Of a stretch of DNA of 64,000 bases, positions 35,346 through 48,390 are shown in pieces (position 1 is the first letter of the stretch; each line of letters opens with the position of its first letter). The stretch comes from Desulfuromonas soudanensis. Its GTDB lineage: Bacteria; Desulfobacterota; Desulfuromonadia; Desulfuromonadales; WTL. Made by a program: the position numbers and the translations under genes. The notes beneath the pieces were generated by a model. The model had not been told where the DNA came from. It ran no database searches and saw nothing but the letters and a program-made list of their open reading frames with translations. The DNA is taken from positions 992,001 to 1,056,000 of the forward strand of contig NZ_CP010802.1 in the NCBI RefSeq assembly GCF_001278055.1, given 5' to 3'.

Positions 35346-36563
35346 TTATTTTTTTGCCCGCTGAATGGCGGCGATGCGCATGCGCAGGGCGTTGAGCTTG
35401 ATGAACCCTTCGGCATCAGCCTGGTTGTAGACCTGGTCGGCCTCGAAGGTGGCGAAGTCGACGTTGAAGAGGGAGTCCGTCGCGCTCTGGCGGCCGACGA
35501 CGCGGCAGTGCCCCTTGTAGAGCTTGATGCGGGCGATGCCGTTGACCGTCTTCTGGGTCGCGTCGATGAGGGTCTGCATGACCAGGCGCTCGGGGGCGAA
35601 CCAGTAGCCGTTGTAGATCATCTCGGCGTAGCGGGGCATCAGCGAGTCGCGCAGGTGCATGACCTCGCGGTCCATGGTGATCGACTCGACGGCGCGGTGG
35701 GCCTCCTCGAGGATGGTGCCGCCGGGGGTCTCGTAGACGCCGCGGCTCTTCATGCCGACGTAGCGGTTCTCCATCAGGTCGACGCGGCCGATGCCGTGCT
35801 TGCCGCCGAGGACGTTGAGCTTGGCCAGCAGCAGCGCCGGGGAGAGTTTCTCGCCGTTGACCGCCACCGCGTCGCCGTTTTTGAATTCGATCTCTACGTA
35901 TTCGGCGGTGTCGGGGGCGTCCTCGGGGCGCTTGGTGAGGGCGTACATCTCCTCGGGGGCCTCGGACCAGGGGTTCTCGAGGATGTCCCCTTCAAAGGAG
36001 ATGTGCAGCAGGTTGCGGTCGGAGCTCCAGGGGAACTTCTTGCTCGTCGGCACCGGGATCCCGTGCTTCTTGGCGTACTCTTCGAGGGCGGTGCGGCTGT
36101 TCATGTCCCATTCGCGCCAGGGAGCGATGACGCGGATCGCCGGGTCGAAGTGGTAGTAGGCGAGCTCGAAGCGCACCTGGTCGTTCCCCTTGCCGGTGGC
36201 GCCGTGGGAGACGGCGTCGGCCCCTTCGGCCTTGGCGATCTCCATCTGCTTCTTGGCGATCAGCGGCCGGGCGATGGAGGTGCCGAGGAAGTAGCGCCCC
36301 TCGTAGATGGCGTTGGCGCGGAACATGGGGAAGACGAAGTCGCGGATGAACTCCTCGCGCAGGTCCTCGATGAAGCACTTGCTGGCGCCGGTCTTTTTGG
36401 CCTTCTCGGGGATGTGGTCGAGCTCCTCGCCCTGGCCGAGGTCGGCGGAGAAGGCGATGACTTCGCAGCCGTATTCCTCCACCAGCCACTTGAGGATGAT
36501 CGAGGTGTCGAGACCTCCGGAATAAGCGAGGACGGCCTTTTTGACGGTACCTTTTCTGGACAT
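35346..36563 (-). CDS. argG: Argininosuccinate synthase
   Basis: The 405-residue enzyme starts at the ATG at 36563. It has the ATP-pyrophosphatase P-loop AYSGGLDTS (about 12-20) and later family segments such as [15 protein letters not shown] (about 118-132) and [17 protein letters not shown]. It joins citrulline and aspartate at the expense of ATP. Upstream of it lies the RDD gene; downstream is NUDIX. Confidence 0.97.
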   Translation of the reverse strand: MSRKGTVKKAVLAYSGGLDTSIILKWLVEEYGCEVIAFSADLGQGEELDHIPEKAKKTGASKCFIEDLREEFIRDFVFPMFRANAIYEGRYFLGTSIARPLIAKKQMEIAKAEGADAVSHGATGKGNDQVRFELAYYHFDPAIRVIAPWREWDMNSRTALEEYAKKHGIPVPTSKKFPWSSDRNLLHISFEGDILENPWSEAPEEMYALTKRPEDAPDTAEYVEIEFKNGDAVAVNGEKLSPALLLAKLNVLGGKHGIGRVDLMENRYVGMKSRGVYETPGGTILEEAHRAVESITMDREVMHLRDSLMPRYAEMIYNGYWFAPERLVMQTLIDATQKTVNGIARIKLYKGHCRVVGRQSATDSLFNVDFATFEADQVYNQADAEGFIKLNALRMRIAAIQRAKK

Positions 36564-36615
36564 GAAGTGTCTCCTTTGAGTGAATAAGGGTGCGGGGAGG
36601 ACTCCCTCCGGCACC

Positions 36616-37248
36616 TCAGAGTTTGATGACGTAGGTGTCGGCGATCTTGTCGTGCAGCCCCTGCTTCTGGGGATCGAAGGCGACCATCAGGTAGCCGATG
36701 CCGAGAAGGATCGTCGAGACGAACTTGCCGAGGGTCTCCCGCAGGAGGGCGCGGCCGTAATCCATGTCGCTGCCGTCGGTGCGGATCACCTTGATGCGCA
36801 GCGCCATCTTCCCCGGCGTCTGGCCGCAGTAGCCGGTGAAAAAGACGTAGTAGGCGACGCCGATAACGATGGAGAAGAATCCGGCGACGATGGCCAGACC
36901 GCTCTGGGCCTCCGCGTCGCCGCCGTTCGTCAGGCCGATGACCACCCCCAAAAGGGCGGCGAAGGTCATCTGGATGGCGCCGGCGGCAAAGGAGTCGATC
37001 ACCGCCGCGACGACGCGGATCCAGAAGCCGGCCTTGGCCAGGTCAGTTGCCGAAACCGCCGCCGGTGGTGCCAAAACCACGGACTGGGGCGATGCGGCCG
37101 GGATCTCGGCGATTTCGAAAACAAACTCCCCCTTGCTGAAGGGGAAGGACTCCTTGCAGCGCGGGCAGGTCACCCGGATCGGCCGGTCGGGAATTTTGGC
37201 CTCATCGATTTCCCGGGCGAACTGGCAATGGGGGCAGCTGATGGTCAT
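36616..37248 (-). CDS. RDD-family membrane protein with zinc-ribbon N-terminus
   Basis: The start is the ATG at 37248. The 210-residue protein has a zinc-ribbon (CPHCQF at 5-10, CPRCKES at about 31-37) with the MJ0042-type pattern. A linker follows, then an RDD membrane domain of about four helices, beginning [14 protein letters not shown] and containing the [13 protein letters not shown] motif. RDD proteins are of mixed or unknown function, some linked to ion transport. The same zinc ribbon occurs in the DUF898 protein at 24600-25802. It lies between argF and argG. Confidence 0.82.
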   Translation of the reverse strand: MTISCPHCQFAREIDEAKIPDRPIRVTCPRCKESFPFSKGEFVFEIAEIPAASPQSVVLAPPAAVSATDLAKAGFWIRVVAAVIDSFAAGAIQMTFAALLGVVIGLTNGGDAEAQSGLAIVAGFFSIVIGVAYYVFFTGYCGQTPGKMALRIKVIRTDGSDMDYGRALLRETLGKFVSTILLGIGYLMVAFDPQKQGLHDKIADTYVIKL

Positions 37249-37299
37249 AAGATAACCTTGCCTGGAAAGGATGATGTCTTCGCAAAAAGCACAAAATTT

Positions 37300-37380
37300 A
37301 CCACAGAGGCACAGAGACACAGAGGTAATTAATTAAAGTAAAAGGAATTTCTTTGTGACCTCAGTGTCCTCCGTGGTGAA
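37300..37380. repeat. Unit-built inverted repeat, CACAGAG family, locus B2
   Basis: ACCACAGAGGCACAGAGACA with a further unit, mirrored by TGTCCTCCGTGGTGAA. The centre is AT-rich (TAATTAATTAAAG). It fills the argF-RDD gap and resembles locus B1 in sequence and layout. Confidence 0.8.
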
Positions 37381-37397
37381 AAATTCTTTTTGTCACT

Positions 37398-38306
37398 TCA
37401 GGCCATCAACGTCGCCATGATCGCCTTCTGCACGTGGAGACGGTTTTCGGCTTCGTCGAAGACCACCGAGTGGGGCCCTTCGATGACCTCGTCGCTGATC
37501 TCCTCGCCCCGGTGGGCAGGGAGGCAGTGGAGGACGATGCAGGCGGGGTCGGCGGCGGCCACGACCTTGCCGTCGATCTGGAAGCCGGCGAAGGCCTTTT
37601 CCCGCGCCTGCTGCTCGGCTTCCTGACCCATGCTCGCCCAGACGTCGGTGTTGAGGACCGTGGCGCCGGCCGCGGCCTCCCGCGGGTCGTGGGTGTAGAG
37701 TACCTTCGCGCCGGCTTTCCGGGCGCGTTCGACCACCGCCGGGTCGGGGGCGTACCCTTTCGGGGTGGCGACCCGCAGTTCGAAGCCGAAGACGGCGGCG
37801 GCGTTGATCCAGCTGTTGGCCATGTTGTTGCCGTCGCCGATCCAGCCGTAGACCTGGTCGCGGTAATTCCCCTTGTGCTCGACGACGGTGAAGAGGTCGG
37901 CCATGACCTGGCAGGGGTGATAGCTGTCGGTGAGGCCGTTGATCACCGGGATGTCCGACCACCGGGCCAGCTCCTCGACTCCGGCCTGGGAAAAGGTGCG
38001 GATCATGATGCCGTCGACGTAGCGGCTCATGACCCGGGCGGTGTCGCGAATCGGCTCGCCGCGGCCGAGCTGCGTCGTCCCTGAATGGAGAAAGAGGGCG
38101 TGACCGCCGAGCTGGTACATCCCGACTTCGAAGGAGACCCGGGTTCGGGTCGAGCTCTTCTCGAAAATCATCCCCAGGGTCTTCCCCCTGAGGAGATGAT
38201 GCTCTTCGCCGCGTTTCTGCCTGGCCTTGAGGTCAAGGGTCAGGGCGAAGATCGCTTCCAGCTCATCACGGCTCCAGTCGGAGAGGCAGAGAAAATCTTT
38301 TTTCAC
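37398..38306 (-). CDS. argF: Ornithine carbamoyltransferase
   Basis: The start is a GTG at 38306, preceded by GGAGGAACCTG; no in-frame ATG lies nearby, and extension upstream runs into a repeat. The 302-residue enzyme has the carbamoyl-phosphate motif SSTRTRVSFE (about 47-56), HPCQVMAD (about 127-134) and the C-terminal HCLPAHRGEE with the ornithine-binding Cys. It forms citrulline from ornithine and carbamoyl phosphate. Confidence 0.97.
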   Translation of the reverse strand: MKKDFLCLSDWSRDELEAIFALTLDLKARQKRGEEHHLLRGKTLGMIFEKSSTRTRVSFEVGMYQLGGHALFLHSGTTQLGRGEPIRDTARVMSRYVDGIMIRTFSQAGVEELARWSDIPVINGLTDSYHPCQVMADLFTVVEHKGNYRDQVYGWIGDGNNMANSWINAAAVFGFELRVATPKGYAPDPAVVERARKAGAKVLYTHDPREAAAGATVLNTDVWASMGQEAEQQAREKAFAGFQIDGKVVAAADPACIVLHCLPAHRGEEISDEVIEGPHSVVFDEAENRLHVQKAIMATLMA

Positions 38307-38344
38307 CAGGTTCCTCCAGAAATTCAGAATACAAACAAAGGTTT

Positions 38345-38451
38345 CAACGCAGAGACGCTGAGACGCAGAGAAAAACAGGGAGAGGAAAAGCAGGAACGCT
38401 CTTCGGATCGGTCTCTTCTCTCCGCCTCCCTCTCTCTGCGTCTCTGCGTTG
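38345..38451. repeat. Unit-built inverted repeat, CGCAGAGA family, locus D
   Basis: AACGCAGAGACGCTGAGACG at the left is mirrored by CTCTGCGTCTCTGCGTT at the right. The centre (about 60 nt) is purine-rich, then pyrimidine-rich. It fills the argD-argF gap. Confidence 0.8.
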
Positions 38452-38478
38452 AGAAAGAAAGGCCCCGTGGCCGCCGGT

Positions 38479-39675
38479 CTATCGCTGTTCGGCAAAAATC
38501 CCGTCGAGGATGGCGATCATCTCGTCGATTTCGGCGCGGGAGACGATCAGCGGCGGGACGAAGCGCAGCACGCAGCCGACGGTGCAGTTGATCAAAAGTC
38601 CCCGCTGCAGCGCCTTGGTGACGATTTCGCCCCCGTCGATGGAGAGTTCCATGCCGAGGATCAGTCCGCGGCCGCGGATGGCGGTGACGAAGGGGTAGCG
38701 GAGCTGAAGCTCCTCGAGGCGAATGCGCAGGTAGTCCCCCATGGCGACGCAGTTCTCCAGGACGCCGTCCTCGAGAAGGACCTTCAGGGTGGCGATCCCG
38801 GCGGCGGCCATCAGCGGGTTGCCGCCGAAGGTCGAGCCGTGGGTGCCGGGGCCGAGGGTCGAGACGAAGGGTTCCCGGGCGACCATGGCGCCGATGGGGG
38901 GGCCGCCGGCCAGGGCCTTGGCCAGGGTCATCACGTCGGGTTCGACGCCGTCATGCTCGTAGGCGAAGAGCTTGCCGGTGCGGCCGCAGCCGACCTGGAC
39001 CTCGTCGAAGACGAGGATCAGTCCGTGCTCGTCGCAGATCTGCCGCACCGCCTGCAGATAGCCGGCAGGGGGGACGTTGACCCCCCCTTCGCCCTGCACC
39101 GGTTCGAGCATCACCGCGCAGGTGTTGGGAGAGATGGCGCTCTTGAGGGCCTGGGCGTCGCCGAAGGGGACGTACTTGAATCCCGGAACCATGGGGGCGA
39201 AGCCGGTCTTGACCTTCTCCTGCCCGGTGGCGCTGATGGTGCCGATGGTGCGGCCGTGGAAGGAGGCCAGGGCCGTGATGACCTCGAAGCGGTTCTCGCC
39301 GTACTTCTCGCGGCTGTACTTGCGCACCAGCTTCATCGCCGCTTCGTTGGCTTCGGCCCCCGAGTTGCAGAAGAAGACCCGGTCGCCGAAGGAGTGGGCG
39401 CAGAGGATCTCCGCCAGTTCGATCTGCTGCGGGATGTGATAGTAGTTGGAGCAGTGCAGCAGCCTGGCCGCCTGGTCCTGCAGCGCCGCCACCACCTTGG
39501 GATGGCAGTGGCCGAGATTGTTGACGGCGACTCCGGCGAGGAAGTCGAGATACTCCCTGCCGTCGGCGTCCCACAGCCGGCACCCGGCGCCGCGCACGGG
39601 GACGAGGGGGTAGCGGCCGTAGGTTTTGGCGATATGCTGGTCGCCGCGGGCGATCCATTCGGATGAGTTGGACAT
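38479..39675 (-). CDS. argD: Acetylornithine aminotransferase
   Basis: The 398-residue class III PLP aminotransferase has VFFCNSGAEANEAAMKL (about 98-114), the PLP-binding VFDEVQVGCGRTG (about 218-230), the lysine segment VMTLAKALAGG (about 249-259) and THGSTFGGNPL. It makes N-acetylornithine from the semialdehyde and glutamate. In many bacteria it also serves diaminopimelate synthesis, but here DapL makes that unnecessary. Confidence 0.95.
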   Translation of the reverse strand: MSNSSEWIARGDQHIAKTYGRYPLVPVRGAGCRLWDADGREYLDFLAGVAVNNLGHCHPKVVAALQDQAARLLHCSNYYHIPQQIELAEILCAHSFGDRVFFCNSGAEANEAAMKLVRKYSREKYGENRFEVITALASFHGRTIGTISATGQEKVKTGFAPMVPGFKYVPFGDAQALKSAISPNTCAVMLEPVQGEGGVNVPPAGYLQAVRQICDEHGLILVFDEVQVGCGRTGKLFAYEHDGVEPDVMTLAKALAGGPPIGAMVAREPFVSTLGPGTHGSTFGGNPLMAAAGIATLKVLLEDGVLENCVAMGDYLRIRLEELQLRYPFVTAIRGRGLILGMELSIDGGEIVTKALQRGLLINCTVGCVLRFVPPLIVSRAEIDEMIAILDGIFAEQR

Positions 39676-39692
39676 GGGTTAATCCTTTGAAT

Positions 39693-39804
39693 GCAGAATA
39701 TAGAAAGTAGAATATAGAATACAGAATATAGAATATAGAAGGTAGAAGGTAGAAGTTTCCGGTTTTATTCTGTTTTCTGTGTTCTGTATTCTACCTTCTG
39801 CCTT
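39693..39804. repeat. Unit-built inverted repeat, AGAATAY family, locus A3
   Basis: Units AGAATAT, AGAAAGT, AGAATAC and AGAAGGT run for about 70 nt, then GTTTCCGGTTTT, then TTCTGTTTTCTGTGTTCTGT and on to the argB stop codon. It shares the unit family of A1 and A2 but not their 39-nt core. Confidence 0.82.
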
Positions 39805-42093
<2,289 letters not shown>

Positions 42094-42097
<4 letters not shown>

Positions 42098-42624
42098 GGC
42101 AGCACCTCCACCAGAATCTGGTCGTTGGTGTAGATGCAGATGCCGGCGGCGATCAGCATCGCCTCCTCGGCCACCTTTTGCGCCGGCAAGTCCGAATGGG
42201 CCATGAGCGCCCGCGCCGCCGCCAGGGCGTAGGGGCCGCCGGAGCCGATGGCGGCGATGCCGTCATCCGGCTCGATGACGTCCCCCGAACCGGAGAGGAT
42301 CAGGGTCGTTTCGGCGTCGGCGACGATGAGGAGCGCCTCGAGTTTGCGCAGCATCCTGTCGGTGCGCCAGTCCTTGGCCAGGGCGACCGCCGCCCGCATC
42401 AGGTTGCCGCGGAATTCCTGGAGCTTGACGTCGAACTTTTCGAAGAGGGTGAAGGCGTCGGCGGTGCTCCCGGCAAAGCCGGCGATGACCCGGTCCTGGT
42501 ACATGCGGCGGATCTTGCGGGCGGTGTGCTTCATCACCGTGTTCCCCATGGTCACCTGGCCGTCTCCGGCCAGGGCGATCTCGCCGTTTTTGCGAACGCA
42601 GATGATGGTGGTTCCTCGAAACAT
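42094..42624 (-). CDS. hslV: HslV peptidase subunit of the HslVU protease
   Basis: The start is the ATG at 42624. The 176-residue proteasome-like peptidase begins [15 protein letters not shown], so the catalytic N-terminal Thr5 would be exposed after loss of [15 protein letters not shown] and [14 protein letters not shown] are conserved. Dodecameric HslV degrades proteins unfolded by HslU. It heads the minus-strand run into the arginine genes. Confidence 0.97.
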
Positions 42625-42786
42625 CTCGACCCCTTTTCGTGGCCGCAACAAGCGCCAGCCGGGAAATGAAAAATGCGATAAATATAACACAGAGATTGGG
42701 GAATAAAAAAAGGAAAAACGCTTTTATTCCCGCGAACAGAGGCCTCTGCTCCGGCGTGCCGGGGGACAGGGCGAAGGGGGGAGAGG

Positions 42787-43908
42787 TCAGCGCGGCAACG
42801 TCAGGGTGGCGACGGTGCCGCGGCCGGGTTGGCTTTCGAGACGGATGGTGCCGCCGTGCATCTGCACGAACTGGCGGGCATAGTAGAGGCCGAGGCCGAA
42901 GCCGCGCACCTGTCCGGTATGGGCGGGGTCGACCTGGTAGAACTTGTCGAAGACCCGGGGAAGTTCGTCGGCCGGAATCCCCTGGCCGGTGTCGGCAATC
43001 ACCAGAAGGAGTTCCCGGTCCCGTCCTTCGACGCTCAGGGAGACCGTTCCCCCCGGAGGGGTGAACTTGAGGGCGTTCTCCAGCAGCGCCAGCAGGGCGA
43101 ATCGGATGAGTTTGCCGTCGAGCTGCATGGGCGGTTGGGGAGCATCGAGAAGGGTTTCGAAGAGGACCCCCTTGTTGACAAAGGCATCCTTGAGATCGGT
43201 GACCACGGCCATGGCCAGATCCCGGGGGAAAACCGCCGTCGGCTTCAGGGGACCCTCCTGGAGAATGATCTCGCTGTAGAAGAGAAGGTCCTGGATCAGA
43301 TAGGTCAGATAACGGGATTCGTCGAGGATCAAGTCGAGGGTCTTGAGAAAGGCGGGGTCGGTGGGATCGCCGATGCCGCCGGCCAGGTTCTGGATGAAGA
43401 GGGAGATGGCGGTGGTCGGGGTCTTGAGCTTGTGGGAGATCAGGCCGAGAAAATCGGATTTGAGCCGGTCCATGCGCTTGAGCTGGAGGAGTTCCTCCTT
43501 GAGGTCCTTTTTCTCCAGAACCTTGTCGATGGTGGTCTTGAGCTGCAGAAGGTTGATCGGCTTGCTGATGAAGTCGTCGGCGTCGGCCTTGAGGGCGCGG
43601 AGAATGATCTCCTTGTCGGCATAGCCGGTCATGACGACCACCACCTGATTCGGTTCCCGCTCCTTGACGGCCCGAAGAAGGTCGAGTCCGTTCATCCCCG
43701 GCATCATCACGTCCGTCAGCACCAGGTCGACCGTTTCCCGGGAAAGGATCTCCAGGGCCTCTTCGCCGCAGGTCGCCTGCAGCACCCGGTAACCCTTGAG
43801 GACCCGGGCGCAGAGTTCGCGGATCACGGACTCGTCATCCACCATCAGGATGCAGCGCCCCTCCTTTTCCTGGCGCAATGTCATCTCCCCTTCGATCTGC
43901 AGGCGCAC
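42787..43908 (-). CDS. Cytoplasmic response-regulator/histidine-kinase hybrid
   Basis: The 373-residue protein has a receiver domain first (about 18-135; phosphoacceptor Asp in LVLTDVMMPG, Lys in FISKPIN). A HisKA-type region follows with the phosphoacceptor in LISHKLKTP (about 158). The HATPase domain has LLENALKFTP, DTGQGIP and GFGLGLYYA. It has no membrane segment. REC-first hybrids receive phosphate from another kinase and relay or integrate it. Either of two in-frame ATGs (43908 or 43884) may be the start. No adjacent partner is encoded. Confidence 0.9.
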   Translation of the reverse strand: MRLQIEGEMTLRQEKEGRCILMVDDESVIRELCARVLKGYRVLQATCGEEALEILSRETVDLVLTDVMMPGMNGLDLLRAVKEREPNQVVVVMTGYADKEIILRALKADADDFISKPINLLQLKTTIDKVLEKKDLKEELLQLKRMDRLKSDFLGLISHKLKTPTTAISLFIQNLAGGIGDPTDPAFLKTLDLILDESRYLTYLIQDLLFYSEIILQEGPLKPTAVFPRDLAMAVVTDLKDAFVNKGVLFETLLDAPQPPMQLDGKLIRFALLALLENALKFTPPGGTVSLSVEGRDRELLLVIADTGQGIPADELPRVFDKFYQVDPAHTGQVRGFGLGLYYARQFVQMHGGTIRLESQPGRGTVATLTLPR

Positions 43909-43993
43909 GCGCTTCTCCCCTGTGCTTTATTGTCGGGCGGGCGGGTTCAAGCGCCGTTTTCGGTCAGCCTGATGCCGTCGCAAAGAACCGGTA

Positions 43994-44079
43994 TTGCCAC
44001 CAAGACACGGAGACACCAAGAAGGAACGAACAGTTCATTCTAAAGGTTTAAACTTGGTGCCTTGGTGACTTGGTGGCAA
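43994..44079. repeat. Unit-built inverted repeat, CACCAAGA family, locus E
   Basis: TTGCCACCAAGACACGGAGA and a further CACCAAGA unit are mirrored by AACTTGGTGCCTTGGTGACT and TGGTGGCAA. The centre is AT-rich. It lies between alaS and the kinase gene. Confidence 0.8.
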
Positions 44080-44124
44080 AAAACCAGGTTTTTTGCAGGA
44101 AGACAAACCTCTGTTCGTCATCCT

Positions 44125-46776
44125 CTACCCGCCGCCGAGGCTCCGGGCCACCAGGTCGGTGGCGGCGCCCAGGGCCTGGTCGAGGTTTCCGGGGAGGTTC
44201 CCTCCGGCCTGGGCCAGATCGGGGCGTCCGCCGCCGCGGCCGCCCACGGTCTCGGCGAGGGGCGCGATCAGCTTGCCGGCCTGGAGGCGGCCGGTGAGGT
44301 CCTTGGTCACGGCGACCAGCAGGCTCGCCTTGTCGTCGGCGGCGGCGCCGAGGACGATGACACCCGACCCGAGGCGCTCGCGCAGCTGGTCGGCGAGCTC
44401 GCGCAACCCTTTGCCGTCGAGGTCGTCGGCCCGGGAGATCAGGAGGCGGACCCCCTCCACCTCGCGGACCTGGGCGAGGAGCTCGGAGGCCCGCCCGGCA
44501 TTGAGGCGCCCCTGCATCGATTCGATTTCCCGCTCCAGTTCCTTCTGCTGGTCGAGGAGTTTTTTCAGGCGCCCCTCGAGCTGCCCGCGGTCGCTTTTGA
44601 CCAGAACGGCCAGGCGCGCCAGGGTCGCTTCCTCCTCCTGGACGCACTCCAGGGCGCGGGCGCCGGTGACCGCCTCGATGCGGCGCACCCCGGCGGCGAT
44701 GCCGCTCTCGGCAAGGATCTTGAAGAGGCCGATGTCGCCGGCGGCGCGGATGTGGGTGCCGCCGCAGAGTTCCCTGCTGAAGTCGCCGACGCGGACCACC
44801 CGCACCCGGTCGCCGTACTTCTCGCCGAAGAGGGCGGTGGCGCCGGTGGCGATGGCGTCGTCGGCGGCCATCTCCTCGGTTTCCACCTGCTGGTTGTCCC
44901 GGATCCGCCCGTTGACTTCCCTCTCGATCTGCACCAGCTCCTCGGCGCTCACCGGAGAGAAGTGGGTGAAATCGAAGCGCAGCCGCTCCGGGGTGACCTG
45001 GGAGCCGGCCTGTTTGATGTGGTCGCCGAGGACCGCGGTCAGCACGGCCTGCAGGATGTGGGTCGCCGTGTGGTTGAGGGCGGTCGCCTGGCGAAGGGGG
45101 AGATCGACGGTGAGATCGGCGGCCTCCCCCTGCTGCACGCTCCCTTTGGTCACGGTGCCGACGTGGACGGTCAGGGAGGGGAGGGGCTTTCTCGTCTCGT
45201 CGATCCGGACCCGGCCGGAGCCGGTGGAAATTTCGCCGCGGTCCCCGGCCTGTCCGCCGGATTCGCCGTAGAAGGGGGTGACCGAGGTGATGATTTCGAC
45301 CCGGTCGCCTTCGGCGGCCTTTGAAACCGGTACGCCGTTTTTGAGGATCGCCGTGATGGTGCCGTAATCGCTGAGGGTCTGGTAGCCGGTGAACTCGCTC
45401 TCTACCCCCTCTTCGAAGAGCGTGCGGTAGATGGCGGAGACGGCTTCTTCCCCCGATCCCTTCCAGTGCTCCCGGGCCTTCTGGCGCTGCTGGTTCATGC
45501 AGGCCTCGAACCCCGCTTCGTCGAGAGTAAGGCCTGTCCCTTCGACGATGTCGGCGGTGAGATCGACGGGGAAGCCGAAGGTGTCGTAGAGGCGGAAGAC
45601 GATCTCGCCGGGGACGACGGTCTGCTTGAGCGTCCGGAGCTTTTCCACCTCGTCGTTGAGGATGCGCAGGCCGTTGTCGAGGGTCTGGATGAAGCGCTCC
45701 TCTTCGATTTTGACGATCTTCGTCACATAGTCGGCCCGCTCCCTGAGGTCGGGATAGGCCTCGGCCATCGCCTCCATGACGTAGCGGGCGCTGCGATAGA
45801 GCATCGGCTCGGTGAAGCCGAGCATCTTGGCGTGGCGGGCGGCGCGGCGCAGGATTCGCCGCAGGACGTAGCCCCGCCCTTCGTTGGAGGGGAGGACGCC
45901 GTCGGCGATGAGAAAGGCGGTGGCCCGGGAGTGGTCGGCGATGACCCGCATCGACACGTCGTTGTCGGCGTCGGCGCCGTAGCGTTTTCCCGCAAGCTTT
46001 TCGATAAAGGCGATGATGCCGCGCAGCAGGTCCGTGTCGTAGTTGGTCTTGACCCCCTGCATGACGGTGGTGATGCGCTCGAGCCCCATGCCGGTGTCGA
46101 CGGAGGGTTTGGGGAGGGGGGTGAGGGTGCCGTCGGCGCTGCGGTTGAACTGCATGAAGACGTTGTTCCAGATCTCCATGTAGCGGTCGCAGTCGCAGCC
46201 GACGGCGCAGTCGGGAGAGCCGCAGCCGACCTCGGGGCCGTTGTCCCAGAAGATCTCGGTGCAGGGGCCGCAGGGGCCGGTGTCGCCCATGGACCAGAAG
46301 TTGTCCTTCTCGCCGAAGCGGTAGATCCGCTCCTTGGGCACCCCCTCCTGTTCGTGCCAGATCGCTGCGGCCTCGTCGTCCTCGGTGAAGACGGTGACGT
46401 AGAGGTGCTCCTTGTCGAGGCGGAGTTCCTGGGTCAGAAACTCCCAGGCATAGGCGATCGCCTCCTTCTTGAAATAGTCGCCGAAGGAGAAGTTGCCGAG
46501 CATCTCGAAGAAGGTGTGGTGGCGGGCGGTGCGGCCGACGTTTTCCAGGTCGTTGTGCTTGCCGCCGGCGCGTACGCACTTCTGCGAGCTCGCCGCCCGG
46601 ACGTAGGGCCGTTTCTCCTGGCCGAGGAAGCAGTCCTTGAACTGGTTCATCCCGGCGTTGGTGAAGAGGAGGGTCGGGTCGTTGTGGGGGACCAGGGAAG
46701 AGGAGGGGACGACGGTGTGTCCCCGGTCCTCGAAATATTTGAGAAAACGTGCGCGGATCTGGTTGCCGGTGATCAT
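44125..46776 (-). CDS. alaS: Alanine--tRNA ligase
   Basis: The 883-residue class II synthetase starts [20 protein letters not shown]. It has the catalytic domain (motif 2 region [13 protein letters not shown]), the tRNA-recognition region, and the editing domain with the zinc/active-site residues in HTATHILQ (about 570) and CGGTH (about 673). The C-terminal DHHA1/C-Ala domain contains [15 protein letters not shown]. The length is normal. The start overlaps the recX stop (ATGA). Confidence 0.98.
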   Translation of the reverse strand: MITGNQIRARFLKYFEDRGHTVVPSSSLVPHNDPTLLFTNAGMNQFKDCFLGQEKRPYVRAASSQKCVRAGGKHNDLENVGRTARHHTFFEMLGNFSFGDYFKKEAIAYAWEFLTQELRLDKEHLYVTVFTEDDEAAAIWHEQEGVPKERIYRFGEKDNFWSMGDTGPCGPCTEIFWDNGPEVGCGSPDCAVGCDCDRYMEIWNNVFMQFNRSADGTLTPLPKPSVDTGMGLERITTVMQGVKTNYDTDLLRGIIAFIEKLAGKRYGADADNDVSMRVIADHSRATAFLIADGVLPSNEGRGYVLRRILRRAARHAKMLGFTEPMLYRSARYVMEAMAEAYPDLRERADYVTKIVKIEEERFIQTLDNGLRILNDEVEKLRTLKQTVVPGEIVFRLYDTFGFPVDLTADIVEGTGLTLDEAGFEACMNQQRQKAREHWKGSGEEAVSAIYRTLFEEGVESEFTGYQTLSDYGTITAILKNGVPVSKAAEGDRVEIITSVTPFYGESGGQAGDRGEISTGSGRVRIDETRKPLPSLTVHVGTVTKGSVQQGEAADLTVDLPLRQATALNHTATHILQAVLTAVLGDHIKQAGSQVTPERLRFDFTHFSPVSAEELVQIEREVNGRIRDNQQVETEEMAADDAIATGATALFGEKYGDRVRVVRVGDFSRELCGGTHIRAAGDIGLFKILAESGIAAGVRRIEAVTGARALECVQEEEATLARLAVLVKSDRGQLEGRLKKLLDQQKELEREIESMQGRLNAGRASELLAQVREVEGVRLLISRADDLDGKGLRELADQLRERLGSGVIVLGAAADDKASLLVAVTKDLTGRLQAGKLIAPLAETVGGRGGGRPDLAQAGGNLPGNLDQALGAATDLVARSLGGG

Positions 46777-47246
46777 GGAGACTCTCTTGACCTCTCTTCT
46801 TTGAAAAATGTCAGGACCTGCGACAGGGCAAAACCCCGGCGGAGAAAATAGTTGACGACCCGTTGCCGCTGCCGGTCGTCGGCCTGGCGGTAATCGAAGC
46901 TGGGGAAACGGCGCTCGGCCAGTGCGGCCAGGACTTCTTCGCGAGTGAATTCGTCTTCGGCCTCGGCAGCCGCGTCGCGGGCCTCTCCCTCGACGATGCC
47001 GTGGCGGCGCAGGTCGTCGAGGAGGCGCCGCCCGACGGCGCGCCCCTGGCGGAGGAGGGACCGCGCCCGCTCCCGGGCAAAGCGGCGATCATCGAGATAA
47101 CCGAGGCGGCGGCAGCGTTCCAGCACCGAGGCGATGGCCTCTTCGTCGTGTCCCTTGAGTCGCAGGCGCTCGCCGAGCTCGGCTTCGCTGCGGTCCCGGA
47201 CGGTGAGCAGGCGCAGAGCCGCGGCGAAGGGGTCAGAAACGCTCAA
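46773..47246 (-). CDS. recX: Regulatory protein RecX
   Basis: The 157-residue helical protein has RecX-like repeats: [37 protein letters not shown] and [13 protein letters not shown]. The start is probably a TTG at 47246, overlapping the end of the PilT-like gene by 14 nt. RecX inhibits RecA filament growth, consistent with recA two genes upstream. It is intercalated between pilT-like and alaS and overlaps both. Confidence 0.88.
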   Translation of the reverse strand: MSVSDPFAAALRLLTVRDRSEAELGERLRLKGHDEEAIASVLERCRRLGYLDDRRFARERARSLLRQGRAVGRRLLDDLRRHGIVEGEARDAAAEAEDEFTREEVLAALAERRFPSFDYRQADDRQRQRVVNYFLRRGFALSQVLTFFKEERSRESP

Positions 47247-48387
47247 TCTTCGGTTCGTCCTCCCCGGTGTTGTCCTCTCCGTTTTTCTCGAAGGAGTCCC
47301 AGCTGAGATCGGAGGTGGAAGAGATCCCCGACACCTTGAGCTTGAAGTCGTCGGGATTGGAACACTGGCGCAGCGCTTCTTCGAAGGTGATCAGCTTCTT
47401 TTTGAAGAGGACCATCAGCGACTGGTCGAAGGTCTGCATGCCGTAGGAGACGAACCCCTGCTGGATGGCGTCGCGCAGCAGACGGGTCTTCTCCTTGTCG
47501 TCGATGAGTTCGCGGGTGCGGGCGGTGGAGATCATGACCTCGACCGCCGGAACCCGCCCCTTGCCGTCGGCCCGCGGAACCAGGCGCTGGGAGACGATCC
47601 CCTTGATGACCGAGGCGAGCTGCAGCCGGACCTGGCGCTGCTGGTAGGGGGGGAAGACCGAGACGATGCGGCTGATGGTTTCGGTGGCGTCGATGGTGTG
47701 CAGGGTGGAGAGGACCAGGTGCCCGGTTTCGGCGGCGTGCAGGGCGGTCTCGATCGTTTCGAAGTCGCGCATCTCGCCGACGAGGATGACGTCGGGATCC
47801 TGGCGCAGGGCGCTTTTCAGGGCGACGTCGAAACCCTCGGTGTCGAAGCCGACCTCCCGCTGGTTGACCAGGCACTTCTTGTCGCGGTGCAGGTATTCGA
47901 TGGGGTCTTCGATGGTGATGATATGCGCCGTCTGGTTGGAATTGATGTAGTCGATCATCGCGGCCAGAGTCGTCGATTTCCCCGAGCCGGTCGCCCCGGT
48001 GACCAGGATCAGGCCGCGGTTCTCGAGGGTCAGCTTCTTCAGGACCGGCGGCAGGCTCAGGGTTTCGATGTCGGGGACATCGAAGGGGATGGCGCGAAAG
48101 ACCAGGGAGGTCGAGCCGCGCTGGGAAAAGACGTTGACGCGGAAGCGCCCCAGCCCCGGCACCCCGTAGGAGAGGTCGGCCTCGTGGGTCTCCTCGTAGC
48201 GGGCCCGCTGCCGCTCGTTCATGATGGCGTGCGCCATCTTCTCCGTCTCCTCGGGGGAGATCCGCGGCGCCTTGGGATGGGGACGGAGGGCGCCGTCGAT
48301 CCGGTAGGTCGGCGGCAGTCCGGCTTTGATATGGATGTCCGAGGCCTTGGCCTTGAGAGCGACGGACAGGATGTCGTTGAGTTCCAT
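47233..48387 (-). CDS. Type IV pilus retraction ATPase, PilT/PilU family
   Basis: The 384-residue secretion ATPase has Walker [10 protein letters not shown] (about 131-139), an Asp box/Walker B region ([14 protein letters not shown]) and the His box [14 protein letters not shown]. The classical PilT AIRNLIR motif is not seen in the C-terminal region; instead [20 protein letters not shown] occurs, more like PilU. A copy of this kind next to recA is typical for Geobacter relatives. It sits 3 bp after recA and overlaps recX. Confidence 0.88.
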   Translation of the reverse strand: MELNDILSVALKAKASDIHIKAGLPPTYRIDGALRPHPKAPRISPEETEKMAHAIMNERQRARYEETHEADLSYGVPGLGRFRVNVFSQRGSTSLVFRAIPFDVPDIETLSLPPVLKKLTLENRGLILVTGATGSGKSTTLAAMIDYINSNQTAHIITIEDPIEYLHRDKKCLVNQREVGFDTEGFDVALKSALRQDPDVILVGEMRDFETIETALHAAETGHLVLSTLHTIDATETISRIVSVFPPYQQRQVRLQLASVIKGIVSQRLVPRADGKGRVPAVEVMISTARTRELIDDKEKTRLLRDAIQQGFVSYGMQTFDQSLMVLFKKKLITFEEALRQCSNPDDFKLKVSGISSTSDLSWDSFEKNGEDNTGEDEPKIERF

Positions 48388-48390
48388 TTT

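Noticed and set aside
38479-39675. ArgD as the diaminopimelate aminotransferase DapC of this cluster
   Set aside because: A clear DapL is encoded in the same run, so a dual role is not needed; sequence alone cannot exclude it.
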